Positions 8,291 through 16,706 of a DNA stretch of 64,000 nt are shown piece by piece. Location of the stretch: positions 62,001-126,000 of the forward strand of contig NZ_BBQI01000017.1 in NCBI RefSeq assembly GCF_001652915.1, read 5' to 3'. The notes beneath the pieces were generated by a model. It saw nothing but the letters and a program-made list of their open reading frames with translations, was not told where the DNA came from and ran no database searches. The stretch's first letter is position 1. Every line of letters begins with the position of its first letter. The DNA is from Cupriavidus sp. D384 (GTDB taxonomy: Bacteria; Pseudomonadota; Gammaproteobacteria; Burkholderiales; Burkholderiaceae). Both the position numbers and the translations under genes were made by a program.

Positions 8291-9241
8291 TCAGAACTCT
8301 GCTTTGGAAAGGGCCAACGGGTAATACACGGTCACGCCGGCGGTACGTGCCAGGCACGGCACAACCAACTCGAGATTTCGGGCCTGCGCGGGAAGCTGGT
8401 TGAATGGCATGGGGTTCTCCATGCTCAGGTTGTCCTCGCTGTACTCGTACATCAGCGTCAGCGGAGCGCCGCTTACATTCTGCAGTTCCGGTGCTTCTTC
8501 GATCTTCAGGCCCGGATGCTTTTTCTGGAAGAATTCCCCCACCGTCTTGCCTTGGGAGTCGGAAACCCGCCGCGAGAACAGCAGCGAGTGCTCGATGCTC
8601 GGCAATGCCCAGAGCGTGGGTGTATGCACGCCACGGGACTGCAGCCGGACGGTGTTGTAGAGCGCGTCGGCGTCTTCCAGCATCTCGTCGCCGGTGCGAT
8701 TGTGATTCGCCCAGTCGCCGTGAGGCAGCACCGTGAAGCCGATGTTGGGATGCGTGATCAGCCCGTAAAGTCCGAAAGCCGGGTCGCCGATCATCGCAAT
8801 CTGGTTTTGCTTTACCTCGATGGCACGGCGCGCCGCATTGGCCTTCCGGGTCGGCAGATTGGCGCCCAGTTGCAGACTTGAGCGCAGCTCGGCGATGTTG
8901 TAGCCGTAGCTGTCGCCGATATCCTTGATGCGGACGGTCTTCTCCTCGCCCTTCACATCGGCGCGCGGCAGATCGTCGGCATAGTTGGCGACAATCTTGG
9001 CCATACCGACCTGGTCATAGATGCGATAGGTAAAGGTCTCCGCCCATTCGGGCACCTCGGAGGATTGGGGAACGAGCCGCAGGCCGTTCATAGGCGGCAG
9101 CTTGCGGTCATAGGTGCGGGACTTCACGTAGTCCAGCTGGCGAGCCGCGAAGATCGATTCGTCCTGGCGCAGTCCGCCCATCTGCGGAGCGAATTCCCGC
9201 ACCGCAGCCAGATCGGCTTCGTCGTAGTGAACGTGTGGCAT
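8291..9241 (-). CDS. Major capsid protein (DUF2184 family)
   Basis: A 316-residue protein matching the DUF2184 major-capsid family, which has the HK97 fold. Recognisable elements are the N-terminal arm (MPHVHYDEADLAAVREFAPQ), the E-loop-like RTYDRKLPPMNGLRLVPQSS, the KQNQIAMIGDPAFGLYGL helix and the C-terminal segment ending VTVYYPLALSKAEF. It follows cement and protease/scaffold genes in the order typical of this head module. Length is normal, with no truncation. Confidence 0.85.
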   Translation of the reverse strand: MPHVHYDEADLAAVREFAPQMGGLRQDESIFAARQLDYVKSRTYDRKLPPMNGLRLVPQSSEVPEWAETFTYRIYDQVGMAKIVANYADDLPRADVKGEEKTVRIKDIGDSYGYNIAELRSSLQLGANLPTRKANAARRAIEVKQNQIAMIGDPAFGLYGLITHPNIGFTVLPHGDWANHNRTGDEMLEDADALYNTVRLQSRGVHTPTLWALPSIEHSLLFSRRVSDSQGKTVGEFFQKKHPGLKIEEAPELQNVSGAPLTLMYEYSEDNLSMENPMPFNQLPAQARNLELVVPCLARTAGVTVYYPLALSKAEF

Positions 9242-9264
9242 GGTTTCCTCTTGGAAATGAAATC

Positions 9265-9284
9265 GGCCCGCACAAGGCGGGCCG
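9265..9284. other. Hairpin in the capsid-cement intergenic gap
   Basis: The 84-base gap between the cement gene and the capsid gene holds a GC-rich inverted repeat (GGCCCGC / GCGGGCC, short loop). No T-run follows on either strand, so it is more likely an mRNA-stability or processing structure than a terminator. Nothing else is seen in the gap apart from a purine-rich capsid ribosome site (GAGGAAACC) before the ATG. Confidence 0.35.
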
Positions 9285-9325
9285 TGATTCCGGATTGCTT
9301 CGGGTAGCGTCGGGCGCCGCAGGCG

Positions 9326-9766
9326 TCAGGCCGCAAATGGGTGATGCAACTCGATCAGCGCGATTTCGACGCCGGTGGCGAGCGTCACCCTGCCGCTACG
9401 AAAAACCGCGTTCGGCAGGGCCAGCTCGCCATCGTCGGACACCATGCCGGTTGTCGAGAAGCGCACCGGTCGCCCCGGTGTGACGCCACCGCCCGCCGCC
9501 ACGACGGCCCAGCCAGCGCCACGGCGCAGCACCGACGCACAGTCGGTCTTCCTGTACCGATTGACGTCGAAGGGGATAGTGTGGGTATGGAGGCTGAGCC
9601 CCGTGATCCGGGTGCCTGCGCCCGGCACTACCGCGCCTTCCGCGCTTTCGCCACAAATCAGCCCGAAACCGAGGTCCGCTCCAACGGGAAACGACTCCAC
9701 CAGGTCATCGCGAGAATCCCCCTTCATGCCCGGGTAGGCTCGGTCCATCAGGTCCGAATACATCAT
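9326..9766 (-). CDS. Capsid structural cement protein (Gp24-like)
   Basis: A 146-residue protein, beginning MMYSDLMDRAYPGMKGD, with the glycine-rich beta pattern of the small cement/decoration proteins found next to DUF2184 capsids (for example FGLICGESAEGAVVPG and a C-terminal VALIELHH-like ending). Such proteins bind between capsomers and stabilise the expanded head. It lies 2 bases downstream of the protease/scaffold gene. Confidence 0.7.
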   Translation of the reverse strand: MMYSDLMDRAYPGMKGDSRDDLVESFPVGADLGFGLICGESAEGAVVPGAGTRITGLSLHTHTIPFDVNRYRKTDCASVLRRGAGWAVVAAGGGVTPGRPVRFSTTGMVSDDGELALPNAVFRSGRVTLATGVEIALIELHHPFAA

Positions 9767-9768
9767 GG

Positions 9769-10308
9769 TTACTGGCCTCCGTTGATGTTACCGATCATGC
9801 GTGCCCGCGCTGCAGCTGCCGATGCGCCGCCTCGGTCGTTGCCCTTGTCGGCGCCGTTCTCGCGAGGCTGTTCCCGCATGTCCAGACGCTGCTGGCCGAT
9901 CGAATCGGTGCGTGCGACAGCTTCCTGACGGGCCAGGTCGTACGCTACCTCGACGTAGGCATCGGACTTGCCCGCGACGTCGAACCCGTCGCCGCGCACC
10001 GCGCGGATCACGGCTACCCGGATATCCTTGTCGGCCATATCCTGCTTGACCTCGACACCGCTGGCCTTGGCATCGGCTTCCAGCTTTAGGCGCGATGCCG
10101 CGGCGGCCTGCCCGTCCTTGCGAGCCTGCTCGACTTTGCCCGTCGCCTCGTCGGCGCGCGCCTTCTCGCTATCGGCCCGCGCTTCGGCGGCGTCAGCCCG
10201 CTTCATCTGCTCGCCTACCTGGCCGCGCAACTTTTCCAGTTCCTGGGCAACCTCGGGCGCGGCGTCGTAGGACAGGCCCGAGTCAAGCCGTACTTTGACA
10301 GTTGTCAT
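9769..10308 (-). CDS. Candidate internally started scaffold protein
   Basis: Inside the DUF2213 gene, the ATG at 10308 (MTTVKVRLDSGLSYD) is preceded by GAGGAAAGCACG, a strong Shine-Dalgarno sequence with correct spacing. The resulting 179-residue product would be exactly the coiled-coil scaffold portion without the protease. This is the same nested design as lambda C/Nu3. It is supported by the ribosome site and by the domain boundary, not by direct evidence of expression. Confidence 0.45.
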   Translation of the reverse strand: MTTVKVRLDSGLSYDAAPEVAQELEKLRGQVGEQMKRADAAEARADSEKARADEATGKVEQARKDGQAAAASRLKLEADAKASGVEVKQDMADKDIRVAVIRAVRGDGFDVAGKSDAYVEVAYDLARQEAVARTDSIGQQRLDMREQPRENGADKGNDRGGASAAAARARMIGNINGGQ

Positions 10309-10869
10309 CGTGCTTTCCTCTTCATCGATCAAATCGGCATCCGCCGCATCCAGATTCAGCCGCGCATTGCCCGCACGGCCGGCGCGCACCAGCGCCAGGT
10401 GGTTGTAGCGAATCCGGCGCTGCACCGCGTCATAGCGCCGTCCGTTCCATTCGCCAGGTGTCTCGTCCAGTTCCAGCGTATAGCCGGTAGAAAGCTCCTT
10501 CTTGCCGGCCGCGATGGGGGCCGTGTCATGCACCACGATATCGCCACGCGTGTCGTCGCCGTCCTGACGTCCCTCGGACAGCACCACTCCGACCGTGTGA
10601 TGCTTGGCATTGCGGGCATTCACCAGGCCGGGGTGCCCATCGGTGATCGGCTTTGCCTTCAGGCTGGCCAACGTCTCCGGATGGAACACCTCTTCGGGCG
10701 GTCGCAGCTCGTATCGCGTTGTACCGTCGGTCTGGCGGTACGGGAACACGCCCACACGCGTCAGAATCGGCGAGTCGAGCAGGAAGCCCTCCGCCGTCGA
10801 CGTCGCCTTCAGCGGCGTCGTGTCAAATCGCATTTCCATGGCTTGCCCTGGTGGAACATCAGTGGACAA
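9769..10869 (-). CDS. Prohead protease-scaffold fusion (DUF2213 family)
   Basis: A 366-residue two-part protein. Residues 1-175 are DUF2213-like, with KPITDGHPG (His79) and KKELSTGYTLEL (Ser127). The His and the Ser in an S-T-G-Y context are arranged as in HK97-type prohead proteases, so catalytic activity is inferred. Residues 190-330 form a long charged coiled coil (RADAAEARADSEKARADEAT and similar), as expected of an internal scaffold digested during maturation. An ATG at residue 188 with its own ribosome site could give a scaffold-only product. It overlaps the gpF-like gene by 11 bases; an internal ATG at residue 11 or 13 is an alternative start. Confidence 0.75.
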   Translation of the reverse strand: MSTDVPPGQAMEMRFDTTPLKATSTAEGFLLDSPILTRVGVFPYRQTDGTTRYELRPPEEVFHPETLASLKAKPITDGHPGLVNARNAKHHTVGVVLSEGRQDGDDTRGDIVVHDTAPIAAGKKELSTGYTLELDETPGEWNGRRYDAVQRRIRYNHLALVRAGRAGNARLNLDAADADLIDEEESTMTTVKVRLDSGLSYDAAPEVAQELEKLRGQVGEQMKRADAAEARADSEKARADEATGKVEQARKDGQAAAASRLKLEADAKASGVEVKQDMADKDIRVAVIRAVRGDGFDVAGKSDAYVEVAYDLARQEAVARTDSIGQQRLDMREQPRENGADKGNDRGGASAAAARARMIGNINGGQ

Positions 10870-11701
10870 TCAACGCGTCGAGATCATCGAGCGACGGCAA
10901 TACTGGCTCCGCCCAGCATCGGCAGCGGATCGGGTGACCGGGGTGGCCGTCCCCGGGAGGCTTGTCCCAGTCGAACGTCCGGCCTTCCCGCTCTACATGC
11001 GCGTCGCGCTCTCTCTGGTCCATGGCGCCACGCCAGCGATACTGACCGATGCCGACGTTCTGCTGTCGGTATCGGGTCAACTGGCCGTTCAGCTTCCCGA
11101 TCTGGTCCTGCGCGATCAGCTCGGCGCGCTTTCTCGGAAGCCCGTAGGTGTCGCGAATCTCCCGGGTGACGGTGCGCAACGTCCTGCCCTGCTGCACGGC
11201 GGCCACCACCCTGCCTTCCAGCAGCTCAAGGTAGTGGGGTGCGATGGATTGAATCAGCCGAAGATTCTCGGCTTCCCAAACACGGCACAGCGCATCCAGC
11301 CCCGGCTCCGCCCGGAAGATATCGACGCCGTACGCCGCCCGCAGCACCGCGTGAAATTGCTGCCCGTTGAACGCGCGGACCTGCTCGCCGAAGATGCCGA
11401 TGACCCGACGCAAGCGCGCCGCGTCCACCGTGGCAGCAGCGACGGCGGCGATCACGGCTTCATGCAGTGCGGTGTGCCAGGCGCCAGCGGCCGGACCATC
11501 TTCCGCATCGGCACGGATACCGGCCAAGGTCGGCATGACGATCCGCTCGATGGCCTCGGCGCTGCGCCGCGCGCAAGCGTCGACAAACCGCGCGTACTCC
11601 CGTGCAATGCCATTCGGGAACAGCCATTTGCGTGGACGTCTAGGTTTCCGCGGCATACTGCGCCGCCGCCCTGGCGTCTGCAGCGTTCGTATCGAGCCCA
11701 T
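10859..11701 (-). CDS. Mu gpF-like minor head protein
   Basis: A 280-residue head-morphogenesis protein. The C-terminal third carries the gpF signature: QYRWRGAMDQRERDAHVERE, then TFDWDKPPGDGHPGHPIRCR and CWAEP, including the conserved His-Pro-x-x-x-x-Cys-x-Cys-W pattern. The rest is helical with RVVAAVQQGRTLRTVTREIR. Such proteins sit at the portal vertex and may be injected. Two starts are possible, 11701 (AAAGG nearby) or 11656 (MPRKPRRPRKW); the shorter one removes overlap with the portal gene. Confidence 0.85.
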   Translation of the reverse strand: MGSIRTLQTPGRRRSMPRKPRRPRKWLFPNGIAREYARFVDACARRSAEAIERIVMPTLAGIRADAEDGPAAGAWHTALHEAVIAAVAAATVDAARLRRVIGIFGEQVRAFNGQQFHAVLRAAYGVDIFRAEPGLDALCRVWEAENLRLIQSIAPHYLELLEGRVVAAVQQGRTLRTVTREIRDTYGLPRKRAELIAQDQIGKLNGQLTRYRQQNVGIGQYRWRGAMDQRERDAHVEREGRTFDWDKPPGDGHPGHPIRCRCWAEPVLPSLDDLDALIVH

Positions 11702-12917
11702 ACATGCCTTTGGCCTTCAGGTGATCGGTGGCCTCCTGTTCGCTCAGAATGCCGCGATCGACCAGGCTGCCCAGCGCGTCGGCCTCGGAGGCCTCGGCGT
11801 CGGCCTGAGTCTTGCGCACGTCCGCCGCTTCCCTATCGGTCGGCGTTTCGAGCGCGGGCCAGACAATCGACCACTGGTCCGGCGCCTTGCCCGCAAGCTT
11901 CTTCTGGGCAGCTATCAAGGCGACAAGTCGCTCCAGGGCTGGCGCCGCCTTGTTCTGCCGCAGCCCTTCCACCAGGTCGTGAAGCGTCTCGAAATCCGCC
12001 TCGCCGGTCGCGTTCTGTCCAGCAGGCGAACGCCCGAAGAGCAGCGTCACCGGGATTCCCGTCTCTGCCGACAGCGCGATCTGGAACTCGTTGACGATCT
12101 CGCGAACACCGGCGACGTTGGTGTCTTCGATGCGGTACTCGTCCTCCGCATCGACGGCGACGGTGTTGCGTATGCCACGCACCGCATCCACCAGTCCAAC
12201 CCGCTTCTGAACGACATCCTCCATCCTTGCCTGGATCAGCGCGGCCAGTCCTTTCATGCCATACACGGCCTGCTGTTTTCGCTCGAGTATGCCCAGCGCC
12301 AGCCGCAGAGACCGCTGGTAGTCCAGAATGGTCTGGTAAGGCCTGGCCGCCATGCTGCGCCCCGCCCATGGCACGCCCTTCAGCGCGGCAACGCGCCGTG
12401 GCAGCGGATCACCAGGTACCGGGATCAGCCGCGTTTCGTGAACGTAGAACTCTGCACTGGCGGCACCAGTGGCCTGCGTGCGCACCCGATACAACTCCGG
12501 CAGCCCAAAGTTCGCCTTGGTCGGGTCGCCATAACGCTGCTCCGTGGCCGAAATATCGTCCAGATCGAAAACCCTCAGTTCCTCGATCTGATCCAATGCC
12601 AAAGTGTTCAATGGCGATCGCAGCAGTCCGCCATCGTTGGCAACCACCACAATTCCCGCCCCGCCGGTCAGGCGCGCCCAGCGCAGCGCGTCTCCGATGG
12701 CAGGCAATACTCCGAGCCGGTCGAACTCGTTAGCCATGACCTGATCATTGTCGCCGTCAATCCGTATGCCGCGGGACACCGCCTTGTCCGCAGGCAGATC
12801 TACCACGCGCGCGAACAGCCCTCCGCTGGCATACAGTTCGGCATTGGCCTGCGGAAAATGCACCAGACCTGGCCGAATGCCGCCCAGCATCGCGGATTCA
12901 TAGCCGTCGATTCTCAT
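11640..12917 (-). CDS. Portal protein (DUF1073 family)
   Basis: A 425-residue DUF1073-type portal. The N-terminus (FARVVDLPADKAVSRGI), the GIVVVANDGG block and LFGRSPAGQNATGEADFETL (residues about 308-327) are family hallmarks. Portals form the dodecameric DNA channel of the head. The gene order terminase-portal-gpF-protease is standard. The last part (ILSEQEATDHLKAKGMYGLD) is a typical C-terminal helix pair. Complete length. Confidence 0.85.
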   Translation of the reverse strand: MRIDGYESAMLGGIRPGLVHFPQANAELYASGGLFARVVDLPADKAVSRGIRIDGDNDQVMANEFDRLGVLPAIGDALRWARLTGGAGIVVVANDGGLLRSPLNTLALDQIEELRVFDLDDISATEQRYGDPTKANFGLPELYRVRTQATGAASAEFYVHETRLIPVPGDPLPRRVAALKGVPWAGRSMAARPYQTILDYQRSLRLALGILERKQQAVYGMKGLAALIQARMEDVVQKRVGLVDAVRGIRNTVAVDAEDEYRIEDTNVAGVREIVNEFQIALSAETGIPVTLLFGRSPAGQNATGEADFETLHDLVEGLRQNKAAPALERLVALIAAQKKLAGKAPDQWSIVWPALETPTDREAADVRKTQADAEASEADALGSLVDRGILSEQEATDHLKAKGMYGLDTNAADARAAAQYAAET

Positions 12918-12926
12918 GTCTTTCCA

Positions 12927-14318
12927 TCAGCTTGCCAGCGCCCTCGCACGCGCGATGTCATCGCCCATCGCGTTGAAGGCGCGGGACAGGCCATCGATTT
13001 GGTCATCGAAGGCGCCATGCGGAAACATGCGCATTTCGCCGATCAGCGCGTCGTTCCACGCCGCCTTGAGCATCCTTACATTGCCAACATTGACCTGCGC
13101 GGCAAAAGGTGCCGCGCGGGTTGCCTTGTCGCCGCTCTCGGTGGTGAAGGTGAACGGCACGCCGAATAGCTTCTTGGCCAGGTAAGCCGCCTGAGCCTTC
13201 CCGGCCTGCCCAGGATCCTGCGGGATCGACTGCATGACGCGCGCGCCATCCCGCCTGGCTGTCCCGACAAGCAGCCGTTCCACGTCCTCGGGGCCACCGC
13301 GCTCCCGCTGCATGTCTGCTATCCACAATGCTCCGTCCGGACTCCGTCCGAGCAGTGGGCCGGCGGTCCAGTCGCCAGCATCCTTGGTGGCGGCCAGATC
13401 CCAGCCCCGGATCAGTTCGAGCCCAGCCGGCAGCGCATCGACAATCTCGATGCGACTCGGCTTGAAGATCCCGCCGTCGCGCGGCGCCGGACTTTGCATG
13501 TACTGGCCGGCGAACACGTAGGCATTGGTCGCTTCCATCCGTGCCAGTTCGGTCGCGCTATGCTTTTCCAGCCAGAGCGGGCTGCCATCCGGGTTGCGCG
13601 CCGGGATACAGACGTGCTCCCAGCTTTCGCCGTTCCCGCCGCCCAGCAGCCACCCGGCAAGATCCCGCTCGTGCAGGCGCTGCATGATCAGGATGATCGG
13701 CGTGTCTGGAGTGTTCGTCCGGGATTCGAGCGTGTTCTGGAACCAGTCGATCACGCCTTCCCGCACCGTCTCGCTTTCTGCCTCGTCGGGCTTGTGCGGG
13801 TCATCGATGATGATGGCGCCTCCAAAGCCCTCGCGGTGCTTGCCAGCCCCGAACCCGGTAATGGACCCGCCAGAGCCAGTGGCATACATCACACCACCGG
13901 CGGTGGTCTTCCAGTCGTCCTTCGCCGATGACGAGGCATCCAGTTCCACATTGGGAAAAATCTCCCGGTAGGCAGGCACGTTCAGCATCTCGCGCGTGCC
14001 GGCGGAATTCTTCGCCGCCAGCTTCGCGCTGTATGACGTGTGGATGAACTCGGCGTCGGGATACTGGCCCAGCGTCCACGAAACGAAGTTCGGAACCGCC
14101 AGCTCGGTTTTGGAGTATCGCGGCGCCACGTTGATGATCAGCCGGCGACATTCACCGCGGAACACCCGCGTCAAGGCATCGCAAATCGTCTTATGCTGCG
14201 GCCCGCGCTTCCATTGGAAGCGACGCCGCTGGTAGAACATCCATCGGGTGTAGAAATAGAGGTCCTGGCGCGCCAGCTGCGCAGCGGCGAAACGCTCTTG
14301 CGCCGTGAACTCCCGCAT
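12927..14318 (-). CDS. terL: Large terminase subunit
   Basis: A 463-residue ATP-driven packaging motor and nuclease. Walker A-like APRYSKTE is at residues 65-72, and Walker B AIIIDDP at 168-174 in a GGAIIIDDPHKPDEAES context. The C-terminal nuclease shows RGWDLAATKD (Asp307) and DDQID (438-442), matching metal-binding positions of the RNase H-like fold. The Lys of Walker A is preceded by Arg-Tyr-Ser, typical of phage terminases of the terminase_6 group. It is separated by three bases from the small-subunit gene. Confidence 0.93.
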   Translation of the reverse strand: MREFTAQERFAAAQLARQDLYFYTRWMFYQRRRFQWKRGPQHKTICDALTRVFRGECRRLIINVAPRYSKTELAVPNFVSWTLGQYPDAEFIHTSYSAKLAAKNSAGTREMLNVPAYREIFPNVELDASSSAKDDWKTTAGGVMYATGSGGSITGFGAGKHREGFGGAIIIDDPHKPDEAESETVREGVIDWFQNTLESRTNTPDTPIILIMQRLHERDLAGWLLGGGNGESWEHVCIPARNPDGSPLWLEKHSATELARMEATNAYVFAGQYMQSPAPRDGGIFKPSRIEIVDALPAGLELIRGWDLAATKDAGDWTAGPLLGRSPDGALWIADMQRERGGPEDVERLLVGTARRDGARVMQSIPQDPGQAGKAQAAYLAKKLFGVPFTFTTESGDKATRAAPFAAQVNVGNVRMLKAAWNDALIGEMRMFPHGAFDDQIDGLSRAFNAMGDDIARARALAS

Positions 14319-14321
14319 CCA

Positions 14322-14666
14322 TCAGACCTCATCGAGCAACTGCCGCGCGATATCGCGAAACTCGTCGGCAGACATGGCAACGCTCTGGATGGGCGCGCCA
14401 TCCTTGCCCGTCACCTCGATCTTCTGCGCTTCCTTCCACCCGGCCTGACACTTCATCCAGAACATGCTGGCGATGACCGCGTCGCGGCCCTTCCCCATGG
14501 CGTGCTGGAACAGGTTCTGCGCCACCATGGCGTTGGCGAGCGCCTTGGCTTCCCTCAGCTCCGCCCGGAACGCCGCGCGCAGTGTCTTCGGATCCAGCGG
14601 CCGCCCGGTCTGCGGATTCTTGATCTTGGCCGCGATCATGTCCTGCGGCATGCCGCAGGCAGACAT
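14322..14666 (-). CDS. Small terminase-like DNA-binding protein, start uncertain
   Basis: The gene directly upstream of the large terminase encodes a helical protein containing GMPQDMIAAKI and LDPKTLRAAFRAEL, the helix-turn-helix pattern of small terminases that recognise pac sites. From the ATG at 14666 it gives 114 residues. The same frame remains open to a TGA at 14781-14783 and the added residues (GRKPFIPTDKQRITVAAMSACG) complete the first helix, but that extension has no ATG, GTG or TTG; a CTG at 14768 is the only near-cognate candidate. Either a rare start is used or an upstream frameshift has removed the original one. Confidence 0.7.
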   Translation of the reverse strand: MSACGMPQDMIAAKIKNPQTGRPLDPKTLRAAFRAELREAKALANAMVAQNLFQHAMGKGRDAVIASMFWMKCQAGWKEAQKIEVTGKDGAPIQSVAMSADEFRDIARQLLDEV

Positions 14667-14819
14667 GGCGGCGACGGTGATGCGCTGCTTGTCGGTGGGG
14701 ATGAAGGGTTTTCGGCCTGGCGTCCTTTCCGCGTCCTCCCTGTGTATCCCTCTTTCAGAAGGGTCCAGATTTGCCCATGCTCACCGATATGAAGGTGAGC
14801 ATTGCAACCGTTACGGAAA

Positions 14820-15320
14820 ATGAGCGCACACGAAACAGACATCCAGATTATTGCACCGGACTCTTCTCAGGAGCTTGCCAGGGCCGAGGCGTTTCAGATC
14901 TACTCCGCGTTAGCTCTCCAGCATTGGACATGGGTGCTGGAGGCATTGCGACAACTCGTGCTACTCGGTGGAGGCGGGCTGACCGGCACAGTCGCCCTCG
15001 CCGCAGGCGGAATGTTCGGTACGCACGGGTACTTTGCTGGTCTCGCCGTGGTGTTTTATGCTAGCAGCACGGTCCTTGCCTATACCGCTATCACCACAGG
15101 CTCGGATCGACTCCGGAACCTCCTAGATGAGCAGGGAGCTCTCCTCGACCGGAACACCGATCGCGCGCACAACATCGGAAAGGCACCCAAGTTGGTCGTC
15201 GTCGAACGCGTGCGCCTCGTTGCCACACTGCTATTCCTTGGCGCCTTCGTCGCTATGACGCTGGGTACGATGGGCTCATTGATGGGCTACGACATCATCG
15301 TCAAGCTGTTCCCTGCCTGA
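14820..15320 (+). CDS. Three-helix membrane protein on the opposite strand (moron candidate)
   Basis: A 166-residue protein starting MSAHETDIQIIAPDSSQE. Hydrophobic segments at about residues 45-66 (LVLLGGGGLTGTVALAAGG), 70-92 (YFAGLAVVFYASSTVLAYTA) and 135-158 (LVATLLFLGAFVAMTLGTMG) predict three membrane helices, with a cytoplasmic loop of 40 residues containing LLDEQGALLDRNTDRAH. It runs rightward inside the leftward late operon, and its 3' end overlaps the methyltransferase stop by 20 bases. Such orientation implies its own promoter. No family recognised. Confidence 0.7.
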   Translation: MSAHETDIQIIAPDSSQELARAEAFQIYSALALQHWTWVLEALRQLVLLGGGGLTGTVALAAGGMFGTHGYFAGLAVVFYASSTVLAYTAITTGSDRLRNLLDEQGALLDRNTDRAHNIGKAPKLVVVERVRLVATLLFLGAFVAMTLGTMGSLMGYDIIVKLFPA

Positions 15321-16641
15321 GCCAGGCCTTCACGGCCGCTAAAGAACGAGCGAGCACGCCGTTGGCGATCTCGTCCGTCACTCGAGGGACACCGGCGGCA
15401 GGTAAGGTAGTCACAATTCTTGCCGAGTCGCCAGCGAATTCCTCCCACCGCCGGATCACCACATCGCAATAGCGAGGGTCCAACTCCACCGCAACACACC
15501 GCCGGCCACGCTGCTCGCACGCTATCAGCGTTGAGCCGGATCCGGCAAACGGATCCAGCACCAGATCGCCAGCCTTCGAACTGTTGGTCAGCAGGTACTC
15601 CAGCATCTCCACCGGCTTCATGGTCGGATGGTCGTCATTCTTGGTCGGCCGATCGAAATTCCACACCGTCGACTGACTCCTGTCGCCGTGCCACACATGC
15701 GCCGCTCCCGGCTTCCAGCCGTACAACACCGGCTCATGCTGCCAGTGATAGTCCTGGCGCCCCAGCACAAACGACTGCTTCACCCAGACACAGCACTGGG
15801 CGAGCTTCAGTCCTGCCGCCTCGAAGGCCTGACGGAACGCGACGCCTTCCGTGTCGGCATGGAAAACATACACGCCGGCGCCCGGCCTGCATGCCGCAGC
15901 GATGTTCCTGAAGGCCGCTCCTAGAAATCCAGCGAACTCCCCGCTCGCCAGCGCATCATTGGCGATGCGCAGCCGCTTGGCTGTCCTGCCCTCATAGGCG
16001 ACGTTGTATGGCGGGTCCGTGATGACCAGGTCGGCATGCGCGCCGGCCAGCAACCGGCTGAATGCGGATGGGTCCGTCGAATCTCCGCAGAGCAACCGGT
16101 GCTCTCCCAGTTGCCAGATGTCGCCGGGCTTGCAGGTCGGTTCCGCTGGTGGCTCAGGAACGGCGTCGGGGTCGGTCAAGCCAGCGTCCAGGCGGCCGGG
16201 TCTCAGTCCGGCCAGCTCGTCGGCATCAAACCCTAGGAGGTTGATGTCGAAGCCGAGGTCGGCCAGTGCGTCGATTTCCTGTGAAAGAAGGTCCTCGTCC
16301 CAGTTTGCTGACTCCGCCAAGCGGTTGTCCGCGATGATGTAAGCGCGACGCTGGGCGACAGTCCAACCCGTGCAATCGAGCACGGGCACGGTGCCAGGCG
16401 GGATGATTTCGCCGTCAGGCAGGCGTATCGACTCGCCGCCCTCATAGATGCGTTTCGCCGCTTCAACACGAGCGTGGCCAGCGACGATGCCGCGGGCATC
16501 AGCCAGTACGGGCAGCGTCCAACCGAATTGCCTGAGGCTCTCCGCAATCTCGGCGATCTGGTCGGCCGTGTGTCGGCGAGCGTTTCGCTCGTAGGGCACC
16601 AGCGCGTGCACCAGACGAAATGTCGCCGCAAGTTGCGTCAT
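15301..16641 (-). CDS. ParB-domain DNA methyltransferase (beta class)
   Basis: A 446-residue fusion. Residues about 10-115 form a ParB N-terminal domain (VPYERNARRHTADQIAEIAE, GIVAGHARVEAAKR). Residues 170-430 are an amino-methyltransferase with catalytic DPPYN at 209-213 and the SAM-binding DPFAGSGST at 363-371; motif IV before motif I defines the beta class, which modifies N6-adenine or N4-cytosine. Cys170 and Cys185 flank an LGEHRLLCGD entry typical of phage ParB-MTases. No restriction gene is adjacent, so it probably protects phage DNA or tunes transcription. Confidence 0.9.
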   Translation of the reverse strand: MTQLAATFRLVHALVPYERNARRHTADQIAEIAESLRQFGWTLPVLADARGIVAGHARVEAAKRIYEGGESIRLPDGEIIPPGTVPVLDCTGWTVAQRRAYIIADNRLAESANWDEDLLSQEIDALADLGFDINLLGFDADELAGLRPGRLDAGLTDPDAVPEPPAEPTCKPGDIWQLGEHRLLCGDSTDPSAFSRLLAGAHADLVITDPPYNVAYEGRTAKRLRIANDALASGEFAGFLGAAFRNIAAACRPGAGVYVFHADTEGVAFRQAFEAAGLKLAQCCVWVKQSFVLGRQDYHWQHEPVLYGWKPGAAHVWHGDRSQSTVWNFDRPTKNDDHPTMKPVEMLEYLLTNSSKAGDLVLDPFAGSGSTLIACEQRGRRCVAVELDPRYCDVVIRRWEEFAGDSARIVTTLPAAGVPRVTDEIANGVLARSLAAVKAWLRQGTA

Positions 16642-16706
16642 AGGTTATCGGGGATAGCGAGGATCGGCCGGTGGTTGTGCCCTGGTAGCAACTGATCAGC
16701 TTCCAT
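16638..16706 (-). CDS. Possible 22-residue leader ORF before the methyltransferase
   Basis: ATG at 16706 preceded by GGGAG nine bases upstream, encoding MEADQLLPGHNHRPILAIPD plus two residues and ending with TGA overlapping the methyltransferase ATG (ATGA). Coupling favours real translation. The same frame remains open further upstream, with segments resembling GLEPHRRWERRK, so it could be the tail of a longer protein starting at a TTG. No function can be assigned. Confidence 0.35.
   Translation of the reverse strand: MEADQLLPGHNHRPILAIPDNL

Noticed and set aside
8291-9766. Capsid and cement resemble those of phages that carry diversity-generating retroelements.
   Set aside because: No reverse transcriptase, template repeat or variable repeat is seen in the window.
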